A stretch of 46,574 nucleotides of DNA from positions 1-46,574 of the forward strand of contig JAQBXT010000011.1 in NCBI GenBank assembly GCA_027624175.1. The letters run 5' to 3'. The translations under genes and the position numbers were made by a program. Origin of the DNA: Pseudomonadota bacterium (GTDB lineage: Bacteria; Pseudomonadota; Gammaproteobacteria; Burkholderiales; SG8-39). The notes under the pieces were generated by a model. That model saw nothing but the letters and a program-made list of their open reading frames with translations. It had not been told where the DNA came from and did no database searches. Positions 1 through 9,073 of this stretch are shown one piece after another. Each line of letters starts with the position of its first letter. The stretch's first letter is position 1.

Positions 1-39
1 GTGCTCGCCGCGGCGCTGGCCCGCGCACGGCGCCGATGA
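1..39 (+). CDS. 3' end of an upstream gene (partial)
   Basis: A reading frame open from the window edge ends at TGA 37-39 and overlaps the nth start as ATGA. Only 12 residues, rich in Ala and Arg, are visible. In many proteobacteria nth follows rsxB/rnfB of the Rnf electron transport complex, and a basic Ala/Arg tail would fit, but this is inference from context. Too little is present to name the gene. Confidence 0.4.
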   Translation: MLAAALARARRR

Positions 40-668
40 ACCCGGAGCGGCGGCGCGAGATCTACGCCCGCCTGCGCGCGGCCAACCCGCAGCCGCGCAG
101 CGAGCTCGACTACCGCACGCCCTTCGAGCTGCTGGTCGCGGTGGTGCTTTCGGCGCAGGCGACGGACAAGTCTGTAAATCTCGCCACGGCGAAACTGTTC
201 CCGGTCGCCAACACGCCGCAGGGCATCGCGGCGCTGGGCGAAGCGCGCCTGACCGACACCATCCGCACCATCGGGTTATTCCGCACCAAGGCGAAAAACG
301 TGATCGCGCTGTCCAGGCTGCTGCTGGAGCGCCACGGTGGCGAGGTGCCCGCGCGGCGCGAGGCGCTGGAGGCACTGCCGGGCGTGGGCCGCAAGACCGC
401 CAACGTGGTGCTGAACATCGCCTTCGGCGAGCCGACCATCGCCGTGGACACGCACATTTTCCGCGTCGCCAACCGCACCGGCCTCGCGCCCGGCAAGAAT
501 CCTGCGGAGGTGGAGGCGAAGCTGCTCAAGTTCACGCCCGAAGAATTCCGCCAGCACGCGCACCACTGGCTGATCCTGCACGGACGCTATGTGTGCCTGG
601 CACGCACGCCGCGCTGCCCGGAGTGCGGCATCCGCGACTTGTGCGACTTCCGGGGCAAAACGCGCTAG
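36..668 (+). CDS. nth: Endonuclease III (DNA glycosylase/AP lyase)
   Basis: Base-excision repair enzyme that removes oxidised pyrimidines and nicks at the abasic site. The 210-residue protein has the family's usual length. The helix-hairpin-helix LPGVGRKTANVVL carries the catalytic Lys120, the catalytic Asp138 lies in VDTHIFRVANR, and the C-terminal 4Fe-4S ligands are Cys187, Cys194, Cys197 and Cys203 in C-X6-C-X2-C-X5-C spacing, the same spacing as in the E. coli enzyme. The start ATG overlaps the stop of the preceding gene, so the two are probably translationally coupled. Its stop codon (666-668) interlocks with the stop of the convergent cytochrome gene in the tetranucleotide CTAG. Confidence 0.97.
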   Translation: MNPERRREIYARLRAANPQPRSELDYRTPFELLVAVVLSAQATDKSVNLATAKLFPVANTPQGIAALGEARLTDTIRTIGLFRTKAKNVIALSRLLLERHGGEVPARREALEALPGVGRKTANVVLNIAFGEPTIAVDTHIFRVANRTGLAPGKNPAEVEAKLLKFTPEEFRQHAHHWLILHGRYVCLARTPRCPECGIRDLCDFRGKTR

Positions 669-991
669 CGCTGGAAGTGCAGGCTGGACTTCTGGCTCGC
701 AAACCAGGCGGCGAGGTCTTCCATGTCCTGGACGGACAGCGTGGCGCTGAAACCCTTCATGATCGCGTTATTGCGCTTGCCCGCCTTGTAGTCCTTCAGC
801 GCCTTCACCAGGTAGTCCTGGTGCTGCCCGGCGAGGATCGGGTTCTCGGGTGCCGTGGGCTTGTTGCCCTCCGGACCGTGGCAGGCCGCGCACATCTGCG
901 CCGCCTTGGTCTTGCCGGCCGCGGCATTGCCCGCCGCCTGCGCGGTCCCGGAAAACGCCAGCGCCATGGCGACAATAAGGACGCGGGTCAT
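665..991 (-). CDS. Periplasmic monohaem cytochrome c (second of pair)
   Basis: Small class I cytochrome c of 108 residues. An N-terminal export signal of about 20 residues precedes one haem site, CAACH at residues 34-38. Met in the stretch NAIMKGFSATL is the likely axial ligand. It should shuttle electrons in the periplasm; the partner is not known. The start at 991 overlaps the stop of the upstream cytochrome as ATGA. A longer open frame upstream in the same register is the shadow of that cytochrome. The two proteins are alike around both the haem site and the Met ligand, so they look like a tandem duplication. Confidence 0.9.
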   Translation of the reverse strand: MTRVLIVAMALAFSGTAQAAGNAAAGKTKAAQMCAACHGPEGNKPTAPENPILAGQHQDYLVKALKDYKAGKRNNAIMKGFSATLSVQDMEDLAAWFASQKSSLHFQR

Positions 992-1320
992 TTGCCGTTC
1001 CCCCCGTAATAGGCCGCGAGCTCTTCCATCTCCTTGTCGCTCAAGCTCGCCGCGATGCCGCGCATCGAGGGGTGCAGGCGTTCGCCGGAGCGGTAGGCCC
1101 TGAGCGCGTTGACGATGTAGGCCGGGCTCTGCCCGCCGAGTTTCGGCACGTGGTAGACCTCCGGATAGGCGGTCTTGTAGCCGGGGATGCCGTGGCAGCC
1201 ACTGCACACGGACAAGTTGTTCTGCAGGTGCCCGGCGGCGGGCTGCTGTGCCTGCGCGGCGCCACCCGGGGCGAGCAGCGCGACGGCGAGAATGGTGCGG
1301 GCGGGCATGCGTGGGGTCAT
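988..1320 (-). CDS. Periplasmic monohaem cytochrome c (first of pair)
   Basis: A 110-residue cytochrome c with a signal peptide of about 25 residues ending near AQAQQ, a haem site CSGCH at residues 39-43 and a probable Met ligand in HPSMRGIAASL. It is the first gene of a two-cytochrome minus-strand unit, transcribed divergently from the MoxR gene across a 51-bp gap. The pair resembles small c4/c5/c553-type carriers, but the exact class cannot be set from sequence reading alone. The arrangement with the neighbouring MoxR and VWA genes suggests involvement in maturing or serving a redox enzyme; that is inference. Confidence 0.9.
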   Translation of the reverse strand: MTPRMPARTILAVALLAPGGAAQAQQPAAGHLQNNLSVCSGCHGIPGYKTAYPEVYHVPKLGGQSPAYIVNALRAYRSGERLHPSMRGIAASLSDKEMEELAAYYGGNGK

Positions 1321-1340
1321 CAGGTGAAAAAGACCGCGCG

Positions 1341-1348
1341 ATTATAAT
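1341..1348. promoter_or_regulatory. Palindromic -10 element between cytochrome and MoxR genes
   Basis: ATTATAAT is its own reverse complement and gives a perfect TATAAT on each strand (plus 1343-1348, minus 1346-1341). It lies in the 51-bp gap between the divergent genes. The plus-strand copy would give a leader of about 17 nt before the MoxR ATG. No good -35 hexamer was found on either strand. Confidence 0.4.
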
Positions 1349-1371
1349 GCGATTTTCGCCAAGGACTTCGA

Positions 1372-2217
1372 ATGCGTTTCTCAGGTTCCGCCGACTACGT
1401 CTCCACCGAGGACCTCACGCTCGCGGTCAACGCGGCGATCACGCTGCAGCGCCCGCTGCTGGTGAAAGGCGAGCCCGGCACCGGCAAGACCATGCTTGCC
1501 GTGCAGGTGGCAAAAGCGCTCGGCGTGCCGCTGCTCGAGTGGCACATCAAGTCCACCACCAAGGCGCAGCAGGGGCTCTACGAGTACGACGCGGTGAGTC
1601 GGCTGCGCGACTCGCAGCTGGGCGACCAGCGCGTGCACGACATCCACAACTACATCGTCAAGGGCATGCTGTGGCAGGCCTTCTCGCGGGACGAGCCCTG
1701 CGTGCTGCTGATCGACGAGGTGGACAAGGCGGACATCGAGTTCCCCAACGACCTGCTGCGCGAGCTCGACCGCATGGAGTTCTACGTCTACGAGACGCGC
1801 GAGCTGGTGCAGGCCAAGCAGCGGCCGATCGTGTTCATCACCTCCAACAACGAGAAGGAGCTGCCCGACGCCTTCCTGCGCCGGTGCTTTTTCCACTACA
1901 TCCGCTTCCCCGACAAGGAGACGATGGAAAAAATCGTCGCCGTGCACTTCCCCAAGCTGAAGAAGGCGCTGCTGCGCGAGGCGATGGAGGTGTTCTTCGA
2001 GGTGCGCGAAGTGCCGGGCCTGAAGAAAAAACCCTCTACGTCGGAACTGCTGGACTGGCTCAAGCTGCTGTTGGCGGAGGACATCTCGCCGGAGGCGCTG
2101 CGCTCCAATGACCGCAAGACCATTATCCCGCCGCTGCACGGGGCGCTGCTCAAGAACGAACAGGACGTGCACCTGTTCGAGCGGCTGGTGTTCATGACGC
2201 GCGCCAAGGGAGGTTGA
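1372..2217 (+). CDS. MoxR-family AAA+ ATPase
   Basis: Chaperone-like ATPase of the MoxR/NorQ/CbbQ clade, which works with VWA-domain partners to activate or load cofactors into enzymes. Walker A is GEPGTGKT at residues 33-40. Walker B is LLIDEVD at about 112-118. The sensor region ITSNNEKELPDAFLRRC is typical of the clade. Length 281 residues is normal. The VWA gene follows after 4 nt, the classic MoxR-VWA pairing. The client protein is not evident; the neighbouring cytochromes are candidates, by position only. Confidence 0.93.
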   Translation: MRFSGSADYVSTEDLTLAVNAAITLQRPLLVKGEPGTGKTMLAVQVAKALGVPLLEWHIKSTTKAQQGLYEYDAVSRLRDSQLGDQRVHDIHNYIVKGMLWQAFSRDEPCVLLIDEVDKADIEFPNDLLRELDRMEFYVYETRELVQAKQRPIVFITSNNEKELPDAFLRRCFFHYIRFPDKETMEKIVAVHFPKLKKALLREAMEVFFEVREVPGLKKKPSTSELLDWLKLLLAEDISPEALRSNDRKTIIPPLHGALLKNEQDVHLFERLVFMTRAKGG

Positions 2218-2221
2218 CCCC

Positions 2222-3394
<1,173 letters not shown>

Positions 3395-3395
3395 C

Positions 3396-3602
3396 ATGGG
3401 CACGCGCCTCAGCCAGCTGGTATTGAACCTGCGGCGCAACCTGCCGCCCGATCCCTCGCGCAGTTCGCGCCTGGAGCGCATGCTGCGGCGCTTCGCACGC
3501 CTCGCCGGGTGGCTGCGCTGCGACCTCAACCTCCTCGCCGTCCTCTACGGCACCGACAAGTACGGCGAACACGACTACACGCCGGTGTACCAGGAGCTGA
3601 TT
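3396..3602 (+). pseudogene. N-terminal fragment of a probable SAM-dependent methyltransferase
   Basis: About 68 codons follow the VWA stop by 1 nt. The piece LAVLYGTDKYGEHDYTPVY resembles the entry motif (YGTDK, then H-Y-T-x-x-Y) of class I methyltransferases of the small-molecule O-methyltransferase type. The expected next element, leading to the SAM-binding glycine loop, is absent. From about 3597-3605 the DNA instead matches, on the other strand, the GGDEF domain of the next gene. The plus frame stays open to 4403, but that part is only antisense of the GGDEF gene. Either a deletion or inversion removed both 3' ends, or the contig is wrongly joined here. The family call is tentative. Confidence 0.5.
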
Positions 3603-5213
3603 CACGAACGGGCGCTGCAGCAAGTTCTGGATGCGCTGTGCCACCAGCGCCGCCTCCTGCGCGTTCTTCAGGCCGTCCCACAGCAGCACGAACTCGTCGC
3701 CGCCAAGGCGCGCCAGCGTGTCCTCGCGTCGCAGGGTGCTTTGCAGGCGTTCGGCCACCGCGCGCAGCAGCGCATCGCCCGCCCGGTGGCCGAGCGAATC
3801 GTTCACCAGTTTGAAGTGGTCAAGGTCGAACAGCAGCACCGCCAGCATGCCCCGGCTGCGCGCCGCGGCGAGGATCGACTGCCCGGCACGGTCGGCGAGC
3901 AGCGCGCGGTTGGGCAATCCGGTCAGCGCGTCGCGAGTGGCGAGGTACTGGATGCGTTCCTCGGCCTGCTTGCGCGCGCTGACGTCGGCGCCGGTGCCGC
4001 GGTAGCCGACCAGGATCCCGCGCGCGTCGCGCACCGGCATGCCGCTCACCTGCTGCCAGATCACCTTGCCGGACTTGGTGATCGAGCGATGCAGCAGATC
4101 GCGGAACGGCTGCCCCTCGCGCGCATGGCGCTCGAACCATTCGTTCATCGCGCGCCCCTCGCCCAGGGGCATGAACTCGCGCGGCGTGCGTCCCAGCAGG
4201 TCGGCGCGCAGGTGGCCCAGCACCGACTCCACGCGCGCCGACAGGTACGTGTAGCGCCACTGCGCGTCGGTTTCCCAGACATACTCGCCCGAAGCCTCGA
4301 CCACATCGCGGTAGCGTGCCTCGACGTCGCGCAGCGCCAGCTCGGCGCGCTTGCGTGCGGTGATATCGAGGTTGATGCCGGTCATGCGCAGCGCGCGCCC
4401 TGATGCGTCGCGCTCAGTCACCTTGCCGCGCGACAGCAGCCACTTCCAGTCGCGGTCCACGCTGCGGTAGCGGTGCTCCTCGACGTAATCGGTGCGCTCG
4501 CCTTTCACGGCTTCCATCGACACCCTGACCAGGCGCGGCAGGTCATCGGCGTGCACGCGCTGCGTCAATTCCTTGACCGTGGTCACTGTGGGCGCGCGCG
4601 GCAGGCCGAGGAACTCCGCCCAGCCCTCGCTGAGGTACACGTTGCCGCTTTGCAGGTCGGTGTCCCACAGAGCCGTGCCGGAGCCGTCCAGCGCCAACTC
4701 CAGCCGCTCCTTGGCGGAAGCCAGCTCGCGCTCGCCGCGCCGCCGCTCGGTGACGTCGCGCCCCACGCCGCGGTAGCCGAGGAAATTCCCTGCGGCGTCG
4801 TGGCGCGGCTGCCCCGACACCAGATGCGCGTGGCGCAGCCCCCCGGCGTCGGCCCGCGCCAGCTCCAGCTCGTGGAACGGCAGGCGCCGGCGCAATTGCT
4901 CCAGGTGCGCAGTGAACGCACGGCCGTCCAGCTCCACGCCGGGCAGCTCCCACAGCCGCTTGCCGAATGCCAGGCCCGGGCCGAAGAAGCCGAGCACGGT
5001 CGGCCCGCCGGTCAGCCAGGTGATGCGATGCTCGGTGTCGCACTCCCAGAACCAGTCTGCCGACAAGGCGGTGAGATTGCGGAACCGCTCCTCGCTGACG
5101 CGCAGCGTGCGCGTGGCGCGCCGGTCGCGCAGCCGCGCCTGCAGCCACGCGGCGGCCACGATGCCGGCCGCTGCGATCAGCAGCAGCGCTTCGGTCAGCA
5201 GCGTCCAGTCCAT
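3603..5213 (-). pseudogene. Membrane PAS-PAS-PAS-GGDEF protein, truncated inside GGDEF
   Basis: A sensor for cyclic-di-GMP signalling, judged by domains. One N-terminal membrane helix (about residues 5-24) is followed by three PAS domains (about 40-157, 165-290, 297-415) and a GGDEF domain from about 421. The active-site motif GGDEF is intact at 504-508, with FDLDHFKLVND before it. The domain stops being recognisable at residue 536 (QRPF); roughly the last third, including the usual SIGI strand, is missing, and any EAL domain is also absent. After the break the frame runs on as antisense of the methyltransferase and VWA genes to 3348. The start at 5213 lies 11 nt after the ATPase stop, so the two genes form one unit. 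Without its full fold, cyclase activity is doubtful. Confidence 0.8.
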
Positions 5214-5224
5214 GGCGCTCGCGC

Positions 5225-6868
5225 CTAGCTCGTGCCGTCGCGCACCGGCGGCGCCACCTTGAGCACCTCGTCGATGGTGGTGACGCCGGCGGCCAACTTC
5301 ATCGCGCCGCTCACGCGCAGCGGCTTCATGCCTTCCTTCATCGCCTGTTCGCGCACCCTGGCCAGATCGGCGCCGGCGGTGATCATCTGCTTGATCGCCG
5401 GCGTGTGCAGCAGCGTCTCGTAGATCCCCACGCGCCCCATGAAGCCGGTCATGCGGCACTCGAGGCAGCCCACCGGCTTGTACACGCTGGCCGGGCGCGT
5501 CGACTTGAACGGCGCCACCAGCGCGTCCCAGGCGGCCTGGTCCTCGGCGCGGTTCAGTTCCGTGGCCTGCTTGCAGTGCGGGCACAGGGTGCGCAGCAGC
5601 CGCTGGCCCATCACGCCATTGAAGGTGGCGTTGAGCAGGTAAGGCGCAATGCCCAGCTCCAGCAGGCGCGTCACTGCGCTGGGCGCGTCGTTGGTGTGCA
5701 GGGTGGAGAGCACGAGGTGGCCCGTCAGGGCCGACTGCACCGCCATCTCGGCCGTTTCCAGATCGCGGATCTCGCCGATCATGATGATGTCGGGATCCTG
5801 GCGCATCAGCGCGCGCACGCCCTCGGCGAAGCCGAGGTCGATCCCCTGGTGCACCTGCATCTGGTTGAACGAGGGCTCGACCATCTCGATCGGATCCTCG
5901 ATGGTGCACACGTTCACTTCGGGCGTGGCGAGGCTCTTGAGCGTCGAGTAGAGCGTGGTGGTCTTGCCCGACCCGGTGGGCCCGGTCACCAGCACGATGC
6001 CGTTGGGCCGCGCCGTCATCTCGTTCCAGCGCTTGTGGTCGTCCTCCGAAAAGCCCAGCTCGCGGAAATCGCGCACCAGCACCTCGGGATCGAAGATGCG
6101 CATCACCAGCTTCTCGCCGAAGGCGGTGGGCAGGGTCGAGAGGCGCAGCTCGACCTCGTCGCCGTTCGCCATGCGCGTCTTGATGCGCCCGTCCTGCGGC
6201 CGGCGCTTCTCCACCACGTCCATACGGCCGAGGATCTTGATGCGGCTGGTCATCGCCGCCAGCACCGACGCGGGGATCTGGTACACCTGGTGCAGCACGC
6301 CGTCGATGCGAAAGCGCACCAGTCCCACCTCGCGCCGCGGCTCGATGTGGATGTCGCTCGCGCGCTGCTCGAAGGCGTACTGCCAGAGCCAGTCCACGAC
6401 CTTCACCACGTGCGCGTCGTTGGCGTCGAGCGACTTGTTGGCGCTGCCCAGCTCCACCAGCTGCTCGAGGTTCGACAGCCCCGAAGTTCCGCCGGCGTCG
6501 CGGTTGGCGCCCTTGATCGATTTCGCCAGGCTGTAGAACTCGACCTGGCAGCGCTCGATCTCCACCGGGTTGGCGATCACGCGCCGGATCTCGCGCTGCG
6601 CCAGCCACTCGGCCAGCGCCTCCAGTGTCAGCGGCCGGTGCGGCGCGCGCAGATCCTTCCAGACTGCCTCCGCCACCAGCGTGAGCGGATGCTGCGTGCC
6701 GCGCCAGTAGCGGCGCTCCTTCTTCAGGTCTTCCGCCGGCCCGCGCGCGGCCACCCCGTCCTCGACCAGCCAGTCGAGGAGCTCAGTGAGCGTCAGCCGG
6801 CGCTCGGCGGCGGACTTGGCGGCGGCCTGGGCCAAGGGCGCGAACACTATAACGCTAGAATGCGGCAT
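5225..6868 (-). CDS. GspE/PilB-family secretion or pilus assembly ATPase
   Basis: Cytoplasmic hexameric ATPase of the type II secretion/type IV pilus family, 547 residues. An N-terminal domain is followed by the conserved SDIHIEP region, Walker A GPTGSGKTTT (296-305), the Asp box around IEDPIE, Walker B DPDIIMIGEIRD (358-369), the His box HLVLSTLHTND, and a four-Cys zinc site (Cys429, Cys432, Cys468, Cys471). No other secretion or pilus gene is in the window, so it acts alone or serves a machine elsewhere. The ATG at 6868 overlaps the ATG of the divergent transporter. GTG 6847 or TTG 6835 would also be workable starts and would leave room for promoters. Confidence 0.88.
   Translation of the reverse strand: MPHSSVIVFAPLAQAAAKSAAERRLTLTELLDWLVEDGVAARGPAEDLKKERRYWRGTQHPLTLVAEAVWKDLRAPHRPLTLEALAEWLAQREIRRVIANPVEIERCQVEFYSLAKSIKGANRDAGGTSGLSNLEQLVELGSANKSLDANDAHVVKVVDWLWQYAFEQRASDIHIEPRREVGLVRFRIDGVLHQVYQIPASVLAAMTSRIKILGRMDVVEKRRPQDGRIKTRMANGDEVELRLSTLPTAFGEKLVMRIFDPEVLVRDFRELGFSEDDHKRWNEMTARPNGIVLVTGPTGSGKTTTLYSTLKSLATPEVNVCTIEDPIEMVEPSFNQMQVHQGIDLGFAEGVRALMRQDPDIIMIGEIRDLETAEMAVQSALTGHLVLSTLHTNDAPSAVTRLLELGIAPYLLNATFNGVMGQRLLRTLCPHCKQATELNRAEDQAAWDALVAPFKSTRPASVYKPVGCLECRMTGFMGRVGIYETLLHTPAIKQMITAGADLARVREQAMKEGMKPLRVSGAMKLAAGVTTIDEVLKVAPPVRDGTS
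6846..6860. promoter_or_regulatory. Back-to-back -10-like elements between ATPase and transporter
   Basis: On the plus strand TATAAC (6848-6853) and TAGAAT (6855-6860) precede the transporter ATG at 6867. TAGAAT would place the transcript start at or next to the ATG. On the minus strand TATAGT (6851-6846) could serve the ATPase only if its start is the TTG at 6835. No convincing -35 hexamers were seen. Confidence 0.35.
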
Positions 6869-8144
6869 GCAGAAAGCCAGCGCCCTCGCCCCCGAGGTCA
6901 AACTGCGTGAAGTGTGGGCCTGGAGCATGTACGACTTTGCCAACTCGGGCTACACCACGGTGGTGATCACCGCGGTGTTCAGCGCCTACTTCGTCGGCGT
7001 GGTGGCCGGCAAGGCGCCCTGGGCAACCTTCGCGTGGACTGCCGCGCTGTCGGTGTCCTACCTCGCTGTGCTGCTGTCGGCGCCGCTCCTGGGCGCCTGG
7101 GCCGACGCGCACGCGGCGAAAAAGCGCCTGCTGCTCTACGCCACGGTCGGCTGCGTGGGCTTCACCGCGGCGCTCTATTTCACCGGCTCCGGCGCCGTGG
7201 CGCTCGCCGTCGTCCTGGTCGTGCTCTCCAACTTCTTTTTCGCCACCGGCGAGAACCTGATCGCGGCGTTCCTGCCCGAGCTCGCCGACTCGAAGGCCAT
7301 GGGGCGCGTTTCGGGCTGGGGCTGGGCGTTCGGCTACCTGGGCGGCCTCGTCTCCCTCGGCGTATCGCTCCTCTACATCACCTGGGCGCAGGGCGAGGGC
7401 CAGACCGGCGCCCAGTTCGTGCCCGTGACGATGCTGATCACCGCAGTGGTGTTCGCGCTGTGCGCCACGCCGACCTTCCTGTTCCTGCAGGAACGCGCCC
7501 AGCCGCAGACGCGCGAGGGCAAAGCGTGGACGCGGGTCCTCCACACCTTGCACCGCGCCCAGCAGTACCGCGACCTGCGCCGGTTCCTGGTCTGCATCCT
7601 GTTCTACCAGGCGGGCATCATGGCGGTGATCGCGCTCGCCGCCATCTACGCGCAGGAGGAGATGAAGTTCACGCAGACGCAGACCATCGTGCTGATCCTC
7701 GTGGTCAACGTCACGGCCGCGATCGGCGCCTTTGGCTTCGGCTACCTGCAGGACGCGATCGGCCACGTGCGCGCCATGGCGCTGATCCTCGCGGGCTGGA
7801 TCGTCATGATCGCCACCGCCTACGTCGCCGAGGACGCGCCCACCTTCTGGGTCGCCGCCAATCTCGCCGGGCTGTGCATGGGTTCGTCGCAGGCCGCGGG
7901 GCGCGCCATCGTCGGCTACCTTGCGCCGCGCACGCGCGAGGCGGAATTCTTCGGCCTGTGGGGGCTGGCGGTGAAGGCGGCCTCCATTTTCGGCCCGCTC
8001 ACCTACGGCGCGGTGACCTGGATCTTCGAAGGCGACCACCGCCTCGGCATTCTCGCCGTGGGCGCGTATTTCGTGATCGGGCTCGCGCTCCTTCCCGGCA
8101 TCGACGTGGAGCGCGGGCGGCGTGCGGCGCTGCACAGCGCGTGA
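6867..8144 (+). CDS. MFS transporter, UMF1/Atg22-like
   Basis: Inner-membrane protein of 425 residues with about 12 hydrophobic helices. The N-terminus WAWSMYDFANSGYTTV is the hallmark of the UMF1 (unknown major facilitator 1) family, related to yeast Atg22 vacuolar effluxers. The substrate of bacterial members is generally unknown. The start at 6867 was chosen because the family signature begins about 10 residues later; a longer frame reaching back to 6786 is antisense of the ATPase gene. It stands alone between divergent and downstream neighbours, with a 46-bp gap to the peroxiredoxin gene. Confidence 0.88.
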   Translation: MQKASALAPEVKLREVWAWSMYDFANSGYTTVVITAVFSAYFVGVVAGKAPWATFAWTAALSVSYLAVLLSAPLLGAWADAHAAKKRLLLYATVGCVGFTAALYFTGSGAVALAVVLVVLSNFFFATGENLIAAFLPELADSKAMGRVSGWGWAFGYLGGLVSLGVSLLYITWAQGEGQTGAQFVPVTMLITAVVFALCATPTFLFLQERAQPQTREGKAWTRVLHTLHRAQQYRDLRRFLVCILFYQAGIMAVIALAAIYAQEEMKFTQTQTIVLILVVNVTAAIGAFGFGYLQDAIGHVRAMALILAGWIVMIATAYVAEDAPTFWVAANLAGLCMGSSQAAGRAIVGYLAPRTREAEFFGLWGLAVKAASIFGPLTYGAVTWIFEGDHRLGILAVGAYFVIGLALLPGIDVERGRRAALHSA

Positions 8145-8190
8145 GTTATCATTCCCGTCCTCGAAATACTGATCAGCCGGGAGACACCCC

Positions 8191-8700
8191 ATGACCATCA
8201 AAATTGGCGACCAAGTGCCGGACGGCGTGCTGTTCGAGTCCGTCGGCTACAGCGACGAGAACCACTGCCCGGCGCGTCCCGGGCAGGTAAAGATTGCTGA
8301 ACTGCTGAAGGGCAAGCGCGTCGCGATCTTCGGCCTCCCGGGCGCCTTCACCATGACGTGCTCCGGCAAGCACCTGCCGGGCTATCTGGCCGGCTACGAC
8401 AAGTTCAAGCAACACAAAGTCGACGAGATCTGGTGCGTTTCGGTCAATGACGGCTATGTCATGGCCGCGTGGGGCCGCGACCAGAAGACCGACGGCAAGA
8501 TCCGCATGCTGGGCGACGGCAATGGCCAGTGGACCAAGGCGCTGGGGCTGGAGGTGGATGCCAGCGCGGGCGGCATGGGCCTGCGCATGCGGCGCTGCTC
8601 GATGCTGGTCGAGAACGGCGTCGTGAAGCAGCTCAACGTCGAAGCCCCGGGAAAGCTCGAAGTCAGCGACGCGGAAACACTGCTCAAGCAGCTCGGTTGA
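8191..8700 (+). CDS. Peroxiredoxin, Prx5-type
   Basis: Thiol peroxidase of 169 residues that reduces hydrogen peroxide and organic peroxides in the cytoplasm. The peroxidatic site is PGAFTMTCSGKHLPGY with Cys57; the PGAFTxxCS form marks the Prx5/glutaredoxin-linked subgroup. Other Cys (for example 26 and 82) could act in resolution, but none sits in a diagnostic place and no glutaredoxin domain is fused. GGGAGA about 8 nt before the ATG is a good ribosome binding site. The stop overlaps the start of the next small gene as TGATG. Confidence 0.92.
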   Translation: MTIKIGDQVPDGVLFESVGYSDENHCPARPGQVKIAELLKGKRVAIFGLPGAFTMTCSGKHLPGYLAGYDKFKQHKVDEIWCVSVNDGYVMAAWGRDQKTDGKIRMLGDGNGQWTKALGLEVDASAGGMGLRMRRCSMLVENGVVKQLNVEAPGKLEVSDAETLLKQLG

Positions 8701-9020
8701 TGGGGCGCGCGCTTTTCTTCCTCCTGCTCGCCGGCGTCAGCACGAGCCTGCCGGCGCAGTCGCGCACCGAGGCCGGCCGCGCGCAATTCCGCGAGGCCTC
8801 GCGCATCTGCCGCTACGTGCCCCACGCCGAGCAGCGCGCCTGCATGGCGCGCGAGCTGTGCAAGAACAACCGCGACCCCGCGAACTGCGAGGAGCGCTAC
8901 TTCGTCAACGCCGAGCGCCGCGATATCGTGCTCGAGGCCTGCAAGGGCAAGCAGGGCACGGTGCTGCGCGATTGCATGCGCGAGGAATACAAGAAGCTCG
9001 GTCCCGAGCCCAAATCCTAG
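8700..9020 (+). CDS. Small exported Cys-rich protein of unknown function
   Basis: A 106-residue protein not recognised as a family member. It has a clear signal peptide (MGRALFFLLLAGVSTSLPAQ). The mature part is strongly charged with six Cys: one in SRICRY, three in RACMARELCKNNRDPANC and two in LEACKGKQGTVLRDC, spaced as if forming disulfides in the periplasm. The start overlaps the peroxiredoxin stop (TGATG), so the two are probably co-translated; a link to oxidative or envelope stress is inference. A longer frame back to 8469 is a shadow of the peroxiredoxin gene. Confidence 0.75.
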   Translation: MGRALFFLLLAGVSTSLPAQSRTEAGRAQFREASRICRYVPHAEQRACMARELCKNNRDPANCEERYFVNAERRDIVLEACKGKQGTVLRDCMREEYKKLGPEPKS

Positions 9021-9073
9021 CCCGCGCTGAACCTTTGCGCCGCGCGCGGCTCCAACGCCGGTAGCCCGCGCCG

